Position numbers and translations under genes: made by a program
Part shown: piece after piece, positions 18,237 through 28,360 of the stretch
Position numbering within the stretch: the first letter of the stretch is position 1
Layout: the number at the start of each line of letters is the position of its first letter
Notes under the pieces: model-generated
Told to the model about the DNA's origin: nothing
What the model saw: only the letters and a program-made list of their open reading frames with translations
The model's database searches: none
NCBI RefSeq assembly: GCF_018861065.1
Contig: NZ_JAHKQO010000015.1
Coordinates: 62,001-126,000, forward strand
Direction: 5' to 3'
DNA from: Paraglaciecola arctica
GTDB taxonomy: Bacteria > Pseudomonadota > Gammaproteobacteria > Enterobacterales > Alteromonadaceae
Length of the DNA: 64,000 nucleotides

Positions 18237-19559
18237 TTAACGATTTCCGGAAGTATCAGAACTGCGGTTAGTGTTTCTGTTTCTATTGCGTGAGCGATTA
18301 GCCTTAGGGGGTTGTCCACCTGCAGCGTTTCGGCCTGAACGTTGTCCGTCACGATGATCGACTTTCGGCTTTTTAGGTTTTTTGGCTTTGATAGGTCGTT
18401 GGTCGGTTTTTGACTCGGGTAACTTGGCACTGGGTTCAAAACCTTTAATTATTTTTCTTTGAATGATTTGTTTAGTAAATATTTCGATGTCTACCAACTC
18501 TTTAAATTCATCTTGGGTTACCATAGAGATAGCTTGGCCTTTAGCGCCAGCACGACCTGTTCGTCCAATTCGGTGCACATAATCTTCTGCTATGTTTGGT
18601 AGGTCAAAATTTACAACTTGTGGAAGCTGATCAATATCTAAACCACGGGCGGCAATATCTGTGGCAATCAAGGCTTTGACTTTACCTTGTTTAAAATCCG
18701 CTAAGGCTTTAGTCCGTGCGCCTTGGCTTTTATTTCCATGAATAGCAGCAGCACTTATACCTCGTGATTCTAACTGTTTTACTATGCGATTGGCGCCATG
18801 CTTAGTGCGACTGAACACTAAAACTTGTTGCCAATCGTTGTCTTTGATTAAAGAGGTTAGCAGTTGTGATTTTTGGCTTTTATCAACTGGATATACCCAT
18901 TGTTCCACCAAATCAACAGTGGTGTTAGCTGGGGTAACTGAAATTTCTACTGGGTTATTTACTAGGCCCTTTGCTAATTTACGAATGTCTTCTGAGAAGG
19001 TGGCAGAAAACATTAAGTTTTGACGTTTTTGTGGTAGTAACTTAATGATTTTTTTGATGTCGTGAATAAAACCCATGTCTAACATGCGGTCAGCTTCATC
19101 CAACACTAAAATTTCCAACTCGTTAAACTTAACGGCGTTTTGGTTAAATAAATCTAACAAACGGCCTGGAGTTGCCACAAGAATATCGGCACCTTTACGT
19201 AACTTAAGCATTTGTGGATTGATACCCACACCGCCAAATACTACTGCACTTTTTAAAGATAAGTCTTGACCATAGGTTTGCACACTTTCTGCAACTTGAG
19301 CCGCTAACTCTCTGGTTGGAGTTAAGATCAAAGCGCGAGCTTGATTTGGTTTAGCGGGTTTACCTTGGCTTAATAGTTGTAATATAGGCAGCGTAAAACC
19401 TGCGGTTTTACCTGTACCGGTTTGTGCGGCAGCCATTACATCGCTACCCTGCAATACCGCTGGAATAGCTTGCTCCTGGATAGGAGAGGGCGTGGTGTAA
19501 CCTTTATTGGTTACTGCAGATAATATTTTGGTTGAAAGGCCTAAATCGGCAAAACTCAT
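18237..19559 (-). CDS. rhlE: DEAD-box ATP-dependent RNA helicase RhlE
   Basis: 440 residues. The Q-motif region ([21 protein letters not shown]) is followed by motif [10 protein letters not shown], motif Ia PTRELAAQV, motif II DEAD ([13 protein letters not shown]), motif III SAT, and motifs V and VI ([22 protein letters not shown]). After about residue 375 comes a basic, Arg/Asn/Gly-rich tail ([14 protein letters not shown]) that would bind RNA. RhlE works in rRNA remodelling and mRNA turnover together with the RNase E degradosome. Its gene lies next to rne here, in the same orientation but separated by the rne terminator region. Specific assignment to RhlE rather than another DEAD helicase rests on the N-terminal wording. 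Confidence 0.9.
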   Translation of the reverse strand: MSFADLGLSTKILSAVTNKGYTTPSPIQEQAIPAVLQGSDVMAAAQTGTGKTAGFTLPILQLLSQGKPAKPNQARALILTPTRELAAQVAESVQTYGQDLSLKSAVVFGGVGINPQMLKLRKGADILVATPGRLLDLFNQNAVKFNELEILVLDEADRMLDMGFIHDIKKIIKLLPQKRQNLMFSATFSEDIRKLAKGLVNNPVEISVTPANTTVDLVEQWVYPVDKSQKSQLLTSLIKDNDWQQVLVFSRTKHGANRIVKQLESRGISAAAIHGNKSQGARTKALADFKQGKVKALIATDIAARGLDIDQLPQVVNFDLPNIAEDYVHRIGRTGRAGAKGQAISMVTQDEFKELVDIEIFTKQIIQRKIIKGFEPSAKLPESKTDQRPIKAKKPKKPKVDHRDGQRSGRNAAGGQPPKANRSRNRNRNTNRSSDTSGNR

Positions 19560-19695
19560 AGATTATTCTCAAATAGGGGGGTTAACTTTTTATACGGTGA
19601 AGTTGTAGCCATGGTTAAATGCAGGTCGTTTTTTAAACAGCTTTACTAAACGCGGCAGGATACAGTAAACAACACACAATAGCACTTAGACTCTC

Positions 19696-19730
19696 GAAAA
19701 AAAGCCGCAAGTCAATGATGTCTTGCGGCT
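19696..19730 (-). terminator. Rho-independent terminator of rne
   Basis: On the minus strand AGCCGCAAG pairs with CTTGCGGCT (19722-19730 with 19703-19711), a nine-pair GC-rich stem with a ten-base loop, followed by a run of T residues (19703-19697). It lies 26 bases past the rne stop codon. Confidence 0.85.
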
Positions 19731-19755
19731 ATTCTCAGCTATTGTAGGTGAAAAT

Positions 19756-22719
19756 TTACTCGCTTGCTGAACCTGGGCGAGTTGCTGGTGCAGTCGCTGC
19801 ATTCAATGAGTTCGAGTAGACTGCAGACCGACCAGAGCGTTTCACTTCAGGTCTGGCTGCATCATCAAGAGAACCGATCTGAATATCAACAAAAGCTTCA
19901 TCAATAGAAGCAGGTCGCGCCATAGGTGCTGATACTGATTCCTTTTTGACAGGCTTAGCCGGCACTTTTAACGAAGTGGCCTTTTTAGCTGCTTTCTTAG
20001 GTGCGGCTTTCTTAACAGGTTTAACCTTTTCTGGTGTTTTAGGCTCTTGCGTCGAAACCTCGGTCTCTTCAGAAGTGGCAGCTTGGGTCGTTACTTCGGG
20101 TTTATCTTCGACTTTAGGTGCCTCTGGAGCTAATTCCATGGTCACTTGAGCTGGGGTATCTTCAGTGATTACTTCTTTAGCTAAAGTAGCTACAGTTTCT
20201 TCTTCAGGGCGCGTTTCACTCTCAGGAACCGCATCTGCATTAGCAGTCTCTGCAACTTCAGGCGTCGTTTGGGTTTGTTTTGGTGCAACAGCCTCGGCAG
20301 CTACAGGTTCATCAAACTGTAATTCGTCCTGAGTGATTTCAACCGCTTGGGCTTTTACTGTATCGTCTTTCTCTTCACCTTCTTTACGACGCTTCTGGCC
20401 TGCAGCACGAATATGTCGTGGTGAACGACGAGTACGAGTGCGAGGTGCAGATTCTTCATCTTTATTTTGAACCGCATCTTTAGCGCCTTCAGTTGCGGTT
20501 GGTGCTTCTGTAGCAACCTCGACTGGTGGAGCTGATTTTGGCTCTTTTGACGCTGGTTTGCTGGTTACTGGAGCATCATTTTTGACAGTGGACTGAGACT
20601 TTTCAACTACAGACTCTTTAGTTTCTTTACTCGGAGTTGCTAGGTTATTTTTTTCAATCTTATCATCTTCTACTCTGACACTACGCCTAGTGTCTCTGCG
20701 TTTTCTGCGCTCAGCAACTTGTTCTTTTTTCTTGGCTGGTGCAGTTGTGTTTCCTTTCGACGCAGCAGGGCCATCTTGTTTTGCCTCTACTGATTTGTCA
20801 TTACGTCGTGGCTTACGATTATCATTCCTAGGTTTACGATCAGAACGTTCGTTTTTATCGTTTCTTGACGGACGCTCATTACGATTCGCTGATTGCTCAC
20901 CATTGTCTTTGTGATCGAAGTTTTTATTATTGCGTCTGTTTCGATCAGAGCGAGAATTTTTATTTCGACGTTGGTTAGTGCCTTTATTACGAGTATGCGT
21001 GGTTTTCTTTGGTACAACTTTCTCTTCTGTTTTAAATAGTCCAGAAATCCATTTGCTGACTTTTTCTACTAAACCTTCAGACTTTTCTGTCGATTTGGCC
21101 TTAGCGTTAGCGTTCATCTTTTTATCAGGCGCTATTAAACTTTGTAAAGCAGGTTGTTCCTTAGCTAATGCAGGGGCAACAGTTTTGTCAGTGATATTCT
21201 CTTCTTGCTCAATTAATGGCAAGTTGTAACTCATATCTTGAACTGCGTCATCTGGTCGTCTGCGAGCAACACTGTATTGCGGCGTTTCCATGTTCGGATT
21301 AGGAATGATAACAAGTTGGACATTATGGCGTTTTTCAACACCACGTACTGAATTACGCTTTTCGTTTAATAAGTAAGTGGCAACATTAACAGGTAGCTGG
21401 GCTTCAATTTGACCAGTATTATCTTTAATGCTTTCTTCTTCCATTATACGAAGAACCGATAATGCAAGTGATTCTGTACCTCTAACCGAACCGTGACCAC
21501 TACATCTAGGGCACACATTATTGGCTGAATCACCTAATGAAGGTCGTAAACGTTGGCGCGACATTTCAAGCAAACCAAAACGTGAAATACGCCCTAATTG
21601 TACGCGTGCTCTGTCACCACGTACCGCGTCTTTCATGCGATTTTCAACTTCACGTTGATGGCGTACTGGGGTCATATCAATAAAGTCGATGACGACTAAA
21701 CCACCGGCATCTCGCAAACGTAATTGACGGGCTATTTCGTCCGCAGCTTCAAGGTTAGTATTGAAGGCGGTTTCTTCAATGTCGCTACCTTTTGTGGCGC
21801 GGGCAGAGTTAATATCAATTGATATTAATGCTTCAGTAGGGTCAATTACAATGGAGCCACCAGATGGTAGTCTGACTTCTCGTTGGAAAGCCGATTCAAT
21901 TTGACTTTCAATTTGGTAGTGACTGAATAATGGCACATCACCGCTATAAAGTTTGACGCGATTAGCGTAGTCTGGGCGCATCTGCTCAACGTGTTTTAAC
22001 GCTCTTTGATGCACTTCGGTATTGTCGATTAGAATTTCACCAATATCGCGTCTTAGGTAATCACGAATAGCGCGTACTACAACATCACTTTCTTGGTGTA
22101 TAAGGAATGGAGCGGGGCGAGATTCTGCCATTTCTTTAATACGGCCCCAACCAGATACTAAGTAATCTAAGTCGTAGGCTAACTCTTCTGTGGTTTTGCC
22201 GACACCAGCGGTTCTGACTATGAGTCCCATGCCATCTGGAAGGTCTAGCCCTCCTAAAGCTGCTTTTAATTCAGTGCGTTCGTCGCCTTCAATACGTCGA
22301 GAAACGCCGCCAGCGCGAGGATTGTTTGGCATTAAAACTAGGTAGCTACCAGCTAAACTAATAAAGGTAGTTAAGGCTGCGCCTTTTTGGCCGCGTTCTT
22401 CTTTATCAATTTGAATGATGACTTCTTGACCTTCCTTAATCACTTCTTTGATATTTGGACGGCCTTCAAATCTATATCCTTGAGGGAAGTAGGTTCTGGC
22501 AATTTCTTTTAGGGGCAAAAAACCGTGTCTGTCAGCGCCGTAATCCACAAATGCGGCTTCTAAACTGGGTTCTACGCGGGTAATAGTTCCTTTGTAAATA
22601 TTGGCTTTTTTCTGTTCATGCCCCGGACTTTCAATGTCCAAGTCATACAGTTTTTGACCATCGACAAGTGCAACTCGCAATTCTTCTTGCTGAGTAGCAT
22701 TGATTAACATTCTTTTCAT
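19756..22719 (-). CDS. rne: Ribonuclease E
   Basis: 987 residues. The N-terminal catalytic half is nearly that of E. coli RNase [21 protein letters not shown], an S1 RNA-binding domain (about 35-125), a 5'-sensor/RNase H-like region, the DNase-like domain with the metal-binding aspartates ([17 protein letters not shown] and VVIDFIDM) and the zinc-link CPRC (near 404-407). The C-terminal half (from about 520) is low in complexity. It has a first basic Arg/Asn-rich RNA-binding segment (about 590-690) and then acidic Ala/Glu/Pro/Thr-rich and Lys/Ala-rich stretches, which scaffold the degradosome. It initiates mRNA decay and processes rRNA and tRNA at the inner membrane. Confidence 0.97.
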   Translation of the reverse strand: MKRMLINATQQEELRVALVDGQKLYDLDIESPGHEQKKANIYKGTITRVEPSLEAAFVDYGADRHGFLPLKEIARTYFPQGYRFEGRPNIKEVIKEGQEVIIQIDKEERGQKGAALTTFISLAGSYLVLMPNNPRAGGVSRRIEGDERTELKAALGGLDLPDGMGLIVRTAGVGKTTEELAYDLDYLVSGWGRIKEMAESRPAPFLIHQESDVVVRAIRDYLRRDIGEILIDNTEVHQRALKHVEQMRPDYANRVKLYSGDVPLFSHYQIESQIESAFQREVRLPSGGSIVIDPTEALISIDINSARATKGSDIEETAFNTNLEAADEIARQLRLRDAGGLVVIDFIDMTPVRHQREVENRMKDAVRGDRARVQLGRISRFGLLEMSRQRLRPSLGDSANNVCPRCSGHGSVRGTESLALSVLRIMEEESIKDNTGQIEAQLPVNVATYLLNEKRNSVRGVEKRHNVQLVIIPNPNMETPQYSVARRRPDDAVQDMSYNLPLIEQEENITDKTVAPALAKEQPALQSLIAPDKKMNANAKAKSTEKSEGLVEKVSKWISGLFKTEEKVVPKKTTHTRNKGTNQRRNKNSRSDRNRRNNKNFDHKDNGEQSANRNERPSRNDKNERSDRKPRNDNRKPRRNDKSVEAKQDGPAASKGNTTAPAKKKEQVAERRKRRDTRRSVRVEDDKIEKNNLATPSKETKESVVEKSQSTVKNDAPVTSKPASKEPKSAPPVEVATEAPTATEGAKDAVQNKDEESAPRTRTRRSPRHIRAAGQKRRKEGEEKDDTVKAQAVEITQDELQFDEPVAAEAVAPKQTQTTPEVAETANADAVPESETRPEEETVATLAKEVITEDTPAQVTMELAPEAPKVEDKPEVTTQAATSEETEVSTQEPKTPEKVKPVKKAAPKKAAKKATSLKVPAKPVKKESVSAPMARPASIDEAFVDIQIGSLDDAARPEVKRSGRSAVYSNSLNAATAPATRPGSASE

Positions 22720-23315
22720 TCTTGTTGCTCGGTAATGTACCGATCACCACAAGTAAAGAACTACGCCGTAATGTGACAATTTATTTAATGCAGCCTCACG
22801 ACTGTATACTCTTGGTTAAGTTTTTGCGCCTAAGTGTTTTGCATTATTTAATGTTTTGTTTTTAAACACTCTACCTATATTTCCATAGGCACTAAACAAG
22901 GCGGTTTGTTTAGCTACTTATTTATCATTTAAAACTTAGCGGTATTCGAATAACAAATGCTTGTCTGGCTATCTTAATATTCAAATATCTTGTCAATTCT
23001 TTTGTATTCTTTACATCATTGGCGATCAATAGGTTAATTAAATCGCTGATGTAAGAGTTCTGTTTAATCAAGCTTGTGAAAAGTTACTCGCTTCACAGTT
23101 AATTAGCCATATTAGGCTTGCAATACACGCGTTTGAAACACCGTGTTACGACGAATTGGTCGTTTATGCATACAGAACTGATTAATCCATCTGTTTGTTT
23201 TATACATTTATTACATGTTTGAAAACCTGAGTATTATCACATTAAAGCACTAACACTGGCAAGACATTAAAAAACTAGACATCTGCTATAGCAATTCAGT
23301 TACAATACGCGGCAT
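22720..23315. promoter_or_regulatory. Divergent rne / rluC upstream region with a long rne leader
   Basis: These 596 bases separate the two divergent genes. On the minus strand a possible rne promoter is TTGCCA (23262-23257), 18 bases, GATAAT (23238-23233), which would give an rne leader of about 500 nt. In E. coli the long rne leader is folded and is the target of autoregulatory cleavage by RNase E. The length here is compatible with that, but I did not demonstrate the structures. On the plus strand a TACAAT box (23301-23306) lies only nine bases before the rluC ATG. Confidence 0.4.
23301..23306 (+). promoter_or_regulatory. Probable -10 box of rluC
   Basis: TACAAT lies nine bases before the rluC ATG. 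Transcription would start about three bases before the ATG, giving an almost leaderless message. No Shine-Dalgarno sequence is present upstream of the ATG, in keeping with this. The -35 element is poor (TAGACA at 23276-23281, with 19-base spacing). Confidence 0.4.
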
Positions 23316-24269
23316 ATGACAGACTTATCATTCCAAAAAGTTCAATTTGTTACTATCGATCCTGACCTAGAAGGGCAAAGGATTGATAACTATTTGCGCA
23401 CTTTCTTAAAAGGAGTGCCTAAAAGCCTTATTTATCGCATTTTGCGTAAAGGCGAAGTACGAGTGAACAAAAAACGGGTCAAGCCCGAATATAAATTGCA
23501 GGCCAACGACGAGTTGCGGATCCCGCCTGTTCGTGTATCTGAACCATCAGATTTACCTTCCACTAAATTAAACAAAGTATCGAGCCTCGAAAGTCACATA
23601 TTGTATGAAGATGACTGGATAATTGTGCTTAACAAACCTTCTGGCACAGCAGTGCATGGTGGCAGTGGCTTAAGTTTCGGAGTCATTGAAGCACTGAGGT
23701 CATTAAGACCACAGCAAAAATTTTTAGAATTGGTACATAGGCTTGATCGCGATACGTCAGGCTGTTTGTTGATTGCCAAAAAACGTTCAGCGTTGAAAAA
23801 CTTGCACGAACAGTTGAGAGATAGAAAAGTTGACAAGCGTTATCAAGCCCTCGTTGCAGGAGAGTGGCCAGCCAATCGCTTCAAAGTAAAAGCGCCGTTA
23901 TTAAAGAACACCCTAAAATCTGGAGAACGAATAGTATTGGTTGATGAACAAGGCAAACCATCTGAAACTCGTTACCGTATTTTGGAAGCCTTTGATCAAG
24001 CAACGTTAGTTGAGGCATCGCCGATCACCGGTCGTACTCATCAAATTCGCGTCCATTGTTTGCATGCCGGTCATCCGATTGCTGCTGACAATAGGTATGG
24101 CGATAAAGATTTTGACGAAAGAACCCAAAAGATGGGTTTAAAGAGATTATTCTTACATGCTTATTCTTTGGCGTTTATTCATCCAAACACGCAACAAAGA
24201 GTTAATTGTAAAGCCCCACTTGAACCTAGTTTAGTGAGTGTATTGAAGAGACTTAGAAGTGAAATATAA
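23316..24269 (+). CDS. rluC: 23S rRNA pseudouridine synthase RluC
   Basis: 317 residues. An S4 RNA-binding domain at the N-terminus (GQRIDNYLRTFLKGVPKSLIYRILRKG) precedes the RluA-type catalytic domain with VHRLDRDTSGCLL, whose Asp is the catalytic nucleophile, and ASPITGRTHQIRVHC. In E. coli RluC modifies U955, U2504 and U2580 of 23S rRNA. The divergent rne-rluC arrangement is the same as in enterobacteria and supports RluC over other RluA-type paralogues. The ATG has no Shine-Dalgarno sequence and lies directly behind a -10-like box. The gene overlaps the next one by 11 bases. Confidence 0.95.
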   Translation: MTDLSFQKVQFVTIDPDLEGQRIDNYLRTFLKGVPKSLIYRILRKGEVRVNKKRVKPEYKLQANDELRIPPVRVSEPSDLPSTKLNKVSSLESHILYEDDWIIVLNKPSGTAVHGGSGLSFGVIEALRSLRPQQKFLELVHRLDRDTSGCLLIAKKRSALKNLHEQLRDRKVDKRYQALVAGEWPANRFKVKAPLLKNTLKSGERIVLVDEQGKPSETRYRILEAFDQATLVEASPITGRTHQIRVHCLHAGHPIAADNRYGDKDFDERTQKMGLKRLFLHAYSLAFIHPNTQQRVNCKAPLEPSLVSVLKRLRSEI

Positions 24270-24900
24270 GGCTATAGTATTTGATTGGGACGGCACGCTT
24301 ATGGATTCAATTAGTAAGATTGTCGAAAGTATGCAAACAAGTGCTGAGCAACTAGGTTTTGCTATACCTGATTATGACCAAGCAAAAAATGTGATTGGTA
24401 TTAGTTTGTTACCCGCATTGAAACAGTTGTTTAATATCCAAGATGATAAGCGGGCAATGGAACTTTTTCACACTTATAAAGAGCATTTTAAAGAGCATGC
24501 ACAAATAAGTAGTCCGCTTTTTGACGGTGCTGTTGAATTGTTAGAAGAGTTAACCCAAAGAGGTTACATTTTAGCTGTCGCAACAGGTAAAGCTAGGTTA
24601 GGTTTGGAACACAACTGGTATCATTCTAATACAGAACACTTTTTTAGTGCGTCTAGAACTGCAGACGACGCCGAAAGTAAACCTTCGCCAGATATGTTAA
24701 TGCAGATATTGGCTGAATTGGATTTGCCGGCGGAACAAGTTCTTATGGTGGGTGATACTACTTATGATATGGCAATGGCTGAAGCGATAAATATGGACCG
24801 TATCGGCGTGAGTTTTGGTGTACACAATGCTGACGAGTTACAAAAGCATACACCGTTGGCAGTAATTAATACTTTGGATGAATTACTACTACATATTTAA
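24259..24900 (+). CDS. HAD-superfamily phosphatase (Gph-like)
   Basis: 213 residues. HAD motif I is DWDGTLMDS (Asp9/Asp11), motif II is the Thr in AVATGKAR, motif III Lys lies in ESKPSPDM and motif IV is VGDTTYDMAMAE. The helical cap between residues 15 and 85 makes it a subfamily I phosphatase like phosphoglycolate phosphatase, but the substrate is unknown. It starts at GTG 24259 inside the end of rluC (11-base overlap), so it is coexpressed with the pseudouridine synthase, an arrangement common in related bacteria. It converges with maf three bases later. Confidence 0.88.
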   Translation: MKYKAIVFDWDGTLMDSISKIVESMQTSAEQLGFAIPDYDQAKNVIGISLLPALKQLFNIQDDKRAMELFHTYKEHFKEHAQISSPLFDGAVELLEELTQRGYILAVATGKARLGLEHNWYHSNTEHFFSASRTADDAESKPSPDMLMQILAELDLPAEQVLMVGDTTYDMAMAEAINMDRIGVSFGVHNADELQKHTPLAVINTLDELLLHI

Positions 24901-24903
24901 ATA

Positions 24904-25503
24904 TTAGTTTTGTTGCATAAATTCAAATAAATCAATCGACATGGTGCTAAATAGTTCCATTAGTGCGATGAGAGGCAAACCTACTAAGGTATTTGGATCT
25001 CGACCCGTTAAAGAATCAAATAGCGCAATTCCTAAACCTTCACATTTAAAACTGCCAGCACAGTCATAAGGTTGTTCAATCTTTAGATAGGTGGAAATTT
25101 GACTTTCGGTGAGAGTTTTGAATGTTACGTCAAACGTTTCCACGAGTTGCGACACTTTATTGTTAGCCGAGTGAACTAAGCATAATCCAGTAAAAAACCT
25201 AACGGTTTGTCCACTAAACATTAACAGTTGTTGTTTAGCGGTAGCAAAATCACCGGGTTTACCTAACACTTGACCATTAAAACTCGCCAATTGATCGGAA
25301 CCAATTATATAACTATCAAGTTCTGAAATGCCTGCAGCCACAGCAAGCGCTTTAATTTTTGCTAGGCGAGCGACTTGATCAGAGATTGATTCGTTATTTA
25401 CAGCTGATTCATCAATATTAGGAGCGATACATGAGAAGGGGATTTGGAGCTTTTGCAAGATCAATTGGCGATATGGGGAACTTGAAGCCAAAATAATTTT
25501 CAT
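24904..25503 (-). CDS. yceF: Maf/YceF-type nucleoside triphosphate pyrophosphatase
   Basis: 199 residues. The N-terminus IILASSSPYRQLILQKL is the Maf signature, with Arg12, and PNIDES, KALAVA, IGSDQLASFNGQVLGKP and GSFKCEGLG follow in the expected order. YceF-type Maf proteins hydrolyse m7GTP and other modified nucleotides, keeping them out of RNA. The Q in SDQLA and the C in SFKCEG fit the YceF subgroup. Its position next to yceD-rpmF-plsX is that of E. coli yceF, in divergent orientation. Confidence 0.92.
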   Translation of the reverse strand: MKIILASSSPYRQLILQKLQIPFSCIAPNIDESAVNNESISDQVARLAKIKALAVAAGISELDSYIIGSDQLASFNGQVLGKPGDFATAKQQLLMFSGQTVRFFTGLCLVHSANNKVSQLVETFDVTFKTLTESQISTYLKIEQPYDCAGSFKCEGLGIALFDSLTGRDPNTLVGLPLIALMELFSTMSIDLFEFMQQN

Positions 25504-25585
25504 AGACGATGCTTAGTGCTGTTTAAGAATATTTGCCAAAGCATATAAAATGCAGGGCTAGGTGTCATTAACTATGATTTTTTCT

Positions 25586-25612
25586 TTGACTAAACTGCGC
25601 TGAAACTATAAT
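25586..25612 (+). promoter_or_regulatory. Probable promoter of the yceD-rpmF-plsX-fab cluster
   Basis: TTGACT (25586-25591) and TATAAT (25607-25612) are good sigma-70 elements, although 15 bases apart rather than 17. The TATAAT box ends 11 bases before the yceD ATG, so the predicted leader is about five bases and holds no Shine-Dalgarno sequence. Confidence 0.5.
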
Positions 25613-25623
25613 ATGCGCGCGCT

Positions 25624-26151
25624 ATGCAGAAAGTGAAACTACCCAATATGGTAGACCCAGTTAAAAGCGCCACTTTACGGTCCGACTATCGGGGTGTAAT
25701 TTTGTCGTCTGAGATGCCTAGGTTACTTGGATCAGTTGCTGATGTTGCCAAAGAAGTTGACGTTGAAATAAGGTTTGCTAAAGACGAGCAGGGTCTTACT
25801 TATTTTAAAGGTCATTTGGCATGTTCAACGTCACTTATCTGTGAGAGATGTAATGAAGTCTTCGAACATCCTGTGGATGTGTCTTTTTGCTTTAGCCCCG
25901 TGCAGAGTGCTAAAGAAGAAGTCGAAGATGAGTTACCGGATGTTTACGAACCGGTAGAGGTCGATGACCAAGGAGAAATCAATTTATTTCAAATTCTTGA
26001 AGACGAATTGATTTTATCATTGCCGATTGTAGCCCTTCATGCAGAGGAGGATTGCAAACAAAAGCGTGATAAAATGAGTTTCGGAAAAATTGAACCGGCC
26101 GATGAACGTCCAAACCCGTTCGCGGTTTTGAAAGAACTTAAGCGAGACTAG
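25624..26151 (+). CDS. yceD: YceD family (DUF177) 23S rRNA accumulation protein
   Basis: 175 residues. It begins [16 protein letters not shown], almost as in E. coli YceD, has the Cys pair in [10 protein letters not shown] and the CFSPV stretch, an acidic middle ([14 protein letters not shown]) and ends [13 protein letters not shown]. The family is needed for normal 23S rRNA accumulation and sits before rpmF in most bacteria. The ATG is conserved but has no ribosome-binding site, and a TATAAT box lies just upstream. The next gene, rpmF, starts ten bases after its stop. Confidence 0.95.
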   Translation: MQKVKLPNMVDPVKSATLRSDYRGVILSSEMPRLLGSVADVAKEVDVEIRFAKDEQGLTYFKGHLACSTSLICERCNEVFEHPVDVSFCFSPVQSAKEEVEDELPDVYEPVEVDDQGEINLFQILEDELILSLPIVALHAEEDCKQKRDKMSFGKIEPADERPNPFAVLKELKRD

Positions 26152-26161
26152 GAGTAAAGTA

Positions 26162-26332
26162 ATGGCTGTACAGAAGAGTAAAAAAGCTCGTTCAAGACGT
26201 GGAATGCGTCGTTCACACGATGCACTTGGTTCTGCGACTTTGTCTGTAGATTCAACGTCAGGTGAGACGCATGTTCGTCATCACGTGACCGCTGATGGTT
26301 ACTACAAAGGCAAAAAAGTTTTATCTCTTTAA
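26162..26332 (+). CDS. rpmF: 50S ribosomal protein L32
   Basis: 56 residues, starting [20 protein letters not shown], the typical basic L32 N-terminus, and ending [11 protein letters not shown]. The bacterial zinc-binding cysteines found in some L32 proteins are absent, as in E. coli. ATG is preceded by TAGGAGT. It lies between yceD and plsX, its conserved place, and provides an L32 subunit to the large ribosomal subunit. Confidence 0.98.
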   Translation: MAVQKSKKARSRRGMRRSHDALGSATLSVDSTSGETHVRHHVTADGYYKGKKVLSL

Positions 26333-26348
26333 TTTAAGAGACTGAACT

Positions 26349-27374
26349 TTGAGTCGTCTAACCTTAGCGTTAGATATCATGGGGGGCGATCACGGCCCCC
26401 ATATTATTTTCCCCGCTGCTTTGACAGCACTCCAAGAAAACCCTGATTTAGATTTTATATTTTGTGGTCCTTTGGCGCTTATGTCTCAATGGATAAACAA
26501 ACAACTACCAGAAATCCAAAACAGAATCACCTTATCAGATTGCCCAGAATCCGTTGCTATGGATGAGGCTCCTGCCCATGCGTTACGTCACAAAAAAAAT
26601 TCATCAATGCGGCGTATGTTAGATTTAATTGCAAACAAAGAAGCAGATGCCTGCGTCAGTAGCGGCAATACTGGTGCTCTACTCAGTATGGCCTACTACG
26701 TACTAAAAACCTTACCGGGTATAGATCGCCCAGCACTTGTTACTCTTGTACCCACTATTAATAATGGCAAAGTGTATTTTCTGGATCTGGGCGCCAACGT
26801 TAATTGTGATTCTGAGATACTGTTCCAGTACGCAGTAATGGGGGCCGTGCTGGCTCAGCAAATCGGCCATATTAAACAGCCCAAAGTCGCATTGTTAAAC
26901 GTAGGGTCTGAAGAAATAAAAGGTAATGACAGGGTAAAACATGCTGCAAAGTTATTAAGTGAATCCAATAACATCAATTATATCGGTTACGTTGAAGGAA
27001 ACGATATCTTCTCTAAAAATGCAGATGTAATAGTCACTGATGGTTTTGTCGGTAATATTGCTTTGAAATCTTGGGAAGGTTTAGTCAATTTTATTATTCA
27101 GGAAGTAAAAAAAGCATCACAAAAAAATTGGATTTCAAAAATTGTTGCCAAAATAGCCATACCTTTTTTCCGTGGTATCTATTTACATATGAAACCCGAC
27201 CAGTATAACGGCGCTAGTCTGATAGGATTGCGCGGAATTGTGGTTAAAAGCCATGGTAACGCCTCGTCAGAGGCTTTTTTGTATGCGATCCGAGAGGCCA
27301 TTCAACAGGTTGAAATGCAGGTTCCGGACAGAATAAAAGATAAAATTGAAGATGTTTTAATGGAGCGTCACTGA
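26349..27374 (+). CDS. plsX: Phosphate acyltransferase PlsX
   Basis: 341 residues. It makes acyl-phosphate from acyl-ACP, the first step towards phosphatidic acid with PlsY. The start LTLALDIMGGDHGP, SSGNTGALL, FLDLGANVNCDSEIL, NVGSEEIKGND and DGFVGNIALKSWEG are all family signatures. The TTG start at 26349 corresponds to the usual non-ATG start of plsX genes; AAGAGA precedes it. It lies 16 bases after rpmF and 3 bases before fabH, so it is in the lipid operon. Confidence 0.97.
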   Translation: MSRLTLALDIMGGDHGPHIIFPAALTALQENPDLDFIFCGPLALMSQWINKQLPEIQNRITLSDCPESVAMDEAPAHALRHKKNSSMRRMLDLIANKEADACVSSGNTGALLSMAYYVLKTLPGIDRPALVTLVPTINNGKVYFLDLGANVNCDSEILFQYAVMGAVLAQQIGHIKQPKVALLNVGSEEIKGNDRVKHAAKLLSESNNINYIGYVEGNDIFSKNADVIVTDGFVGNIALKSWEGLVNFIIQEVKKASQKNWISKIVAKIAIPFFRGIYLHMKPDQYNGASLIGLRGIVVKSHGNASSEAFLYAIREAIQQVEMQVPDRIKDKIEDVLMERH

Positions 27375-27377
27375 TAA

Positions 27378-28337
27378 ATGAATTCCAGAATAATAGGCAC
27401 AGGTAGTTACTATCCAACAGAAATCAGAACCAATGCAGACTTATCGCTGATGGTTGATACATCTGACGAATGGATTACTGATCGTACAGGAATCAAAGAG
27501 AGGCGGATTATTGCCGAGCATGAAACGGCGGCAACTATGGGCTTTGAAGCCACTAAAAAAGCCTTAGAAGCGGCTGATATTGATGCAAAATCTTTGGATA
27601 TGATTGTTTGTGCCACTACTAGTGGTCGTTATGCATTGCCTAGCACCGCTTGTGAAATTCAAAAGTTGTTAGATGTTGATGGTATACCTGCATTCGATAT
27701 TGCTGCTGCTTGCGCTGGGTATTGTTATGCTCTGAGTGTGGCCGATCAGTATATAAAAAGTGGCATGGCCAAGCGCATATTGGTTGTGGGAACAGATTGC
27801 TTAAGTCGTATGATTAGCCCTGATGATCGCACTATGGTCATATTATTTGGTGACGCCGCAGGGGCCACTATTATAGAAGCGAGTGAAGAACCAGGTATTT
27901 TATCCACTCATATTCACGCGGCCGGTTCATATGGCGATTTATTAACTATCGGCAATCCACAACATGGTGACGAAAAGTCAGTGTTTGAAAATTGGGGCAG
28001 TATGAAAGGTAACGAAGTGTTTAAAGTCGCTGTAACTAAGTTAAGTGAAGTGGTTGAACAAACTTTAGCCTCCAATAACATGCAAAAATCTGATTTAGAT
28101 TGGTTAGTCCCTCACCAAGCCAACTTTCGCATCATTAAGGCAACAGCAAAAAAATTGGAAATGCCACTTGAACAAGTGGTTATAACGCTTGCGCAGTATG
28201 GTAACACCTCTGCTGCAACCGTTCCTACTGCGTTAGATACCGCTATCCGAGATGGTAGAATTCAACGTGGGCAAAATCTTCTTTTAGAAGCTTTTGGTGG
28301 TGGTTTTGCTTGGGCATCCGCTCTAGTACGATATTAG
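27378..28337 (+). CDS. fabH: 3-oxoacyl-ACP synthase III (FabH)
   Basis: 319 residues. It condenses acetyl-CoA with malonyl-ACP to start fatty acid synthesis. The catalytic triad is present: Cys112 in [10 protein letters not shown], His246 in VPHQANFRI and Asn276 in [11 protein letters not shown]-terminal [10 protein letters not shown] and [14 protein letters not shown] are typical. It follows plsX by three bases and precedes fabD, the enterobacterial order. Confidence 0.97.
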   Translation: MNSRIIGTGSYYPTEIRTNADLSLMVDTSDEWITDRTGIKERRIIAEHETAATMGFEATKKALEAADIDAKSLDMIVCATTSGRYALPSTACEIQKLLDVDGIPAFDIAAACAGYCYALSVADQYIKSGMAKRILVVGTDCLSRMISPDDRTMVILFGDAAGATIIEASEEPGILSTHIHAAGSYGDLLTIGNPQHGDEKSVFENWGSMKGNEVFKVAVTKLSEVVEQTLASNNMQKSDLDWLVPHQANFRIIKATAKKLEMPLEQVVITLAQYGNTSAATVPTALDTAIRDGRIQRGQNLLLEAFGGGFAWASALVRY

Positions 28338-28360
28338 AATTTATTTTTAGAGAATTAATT

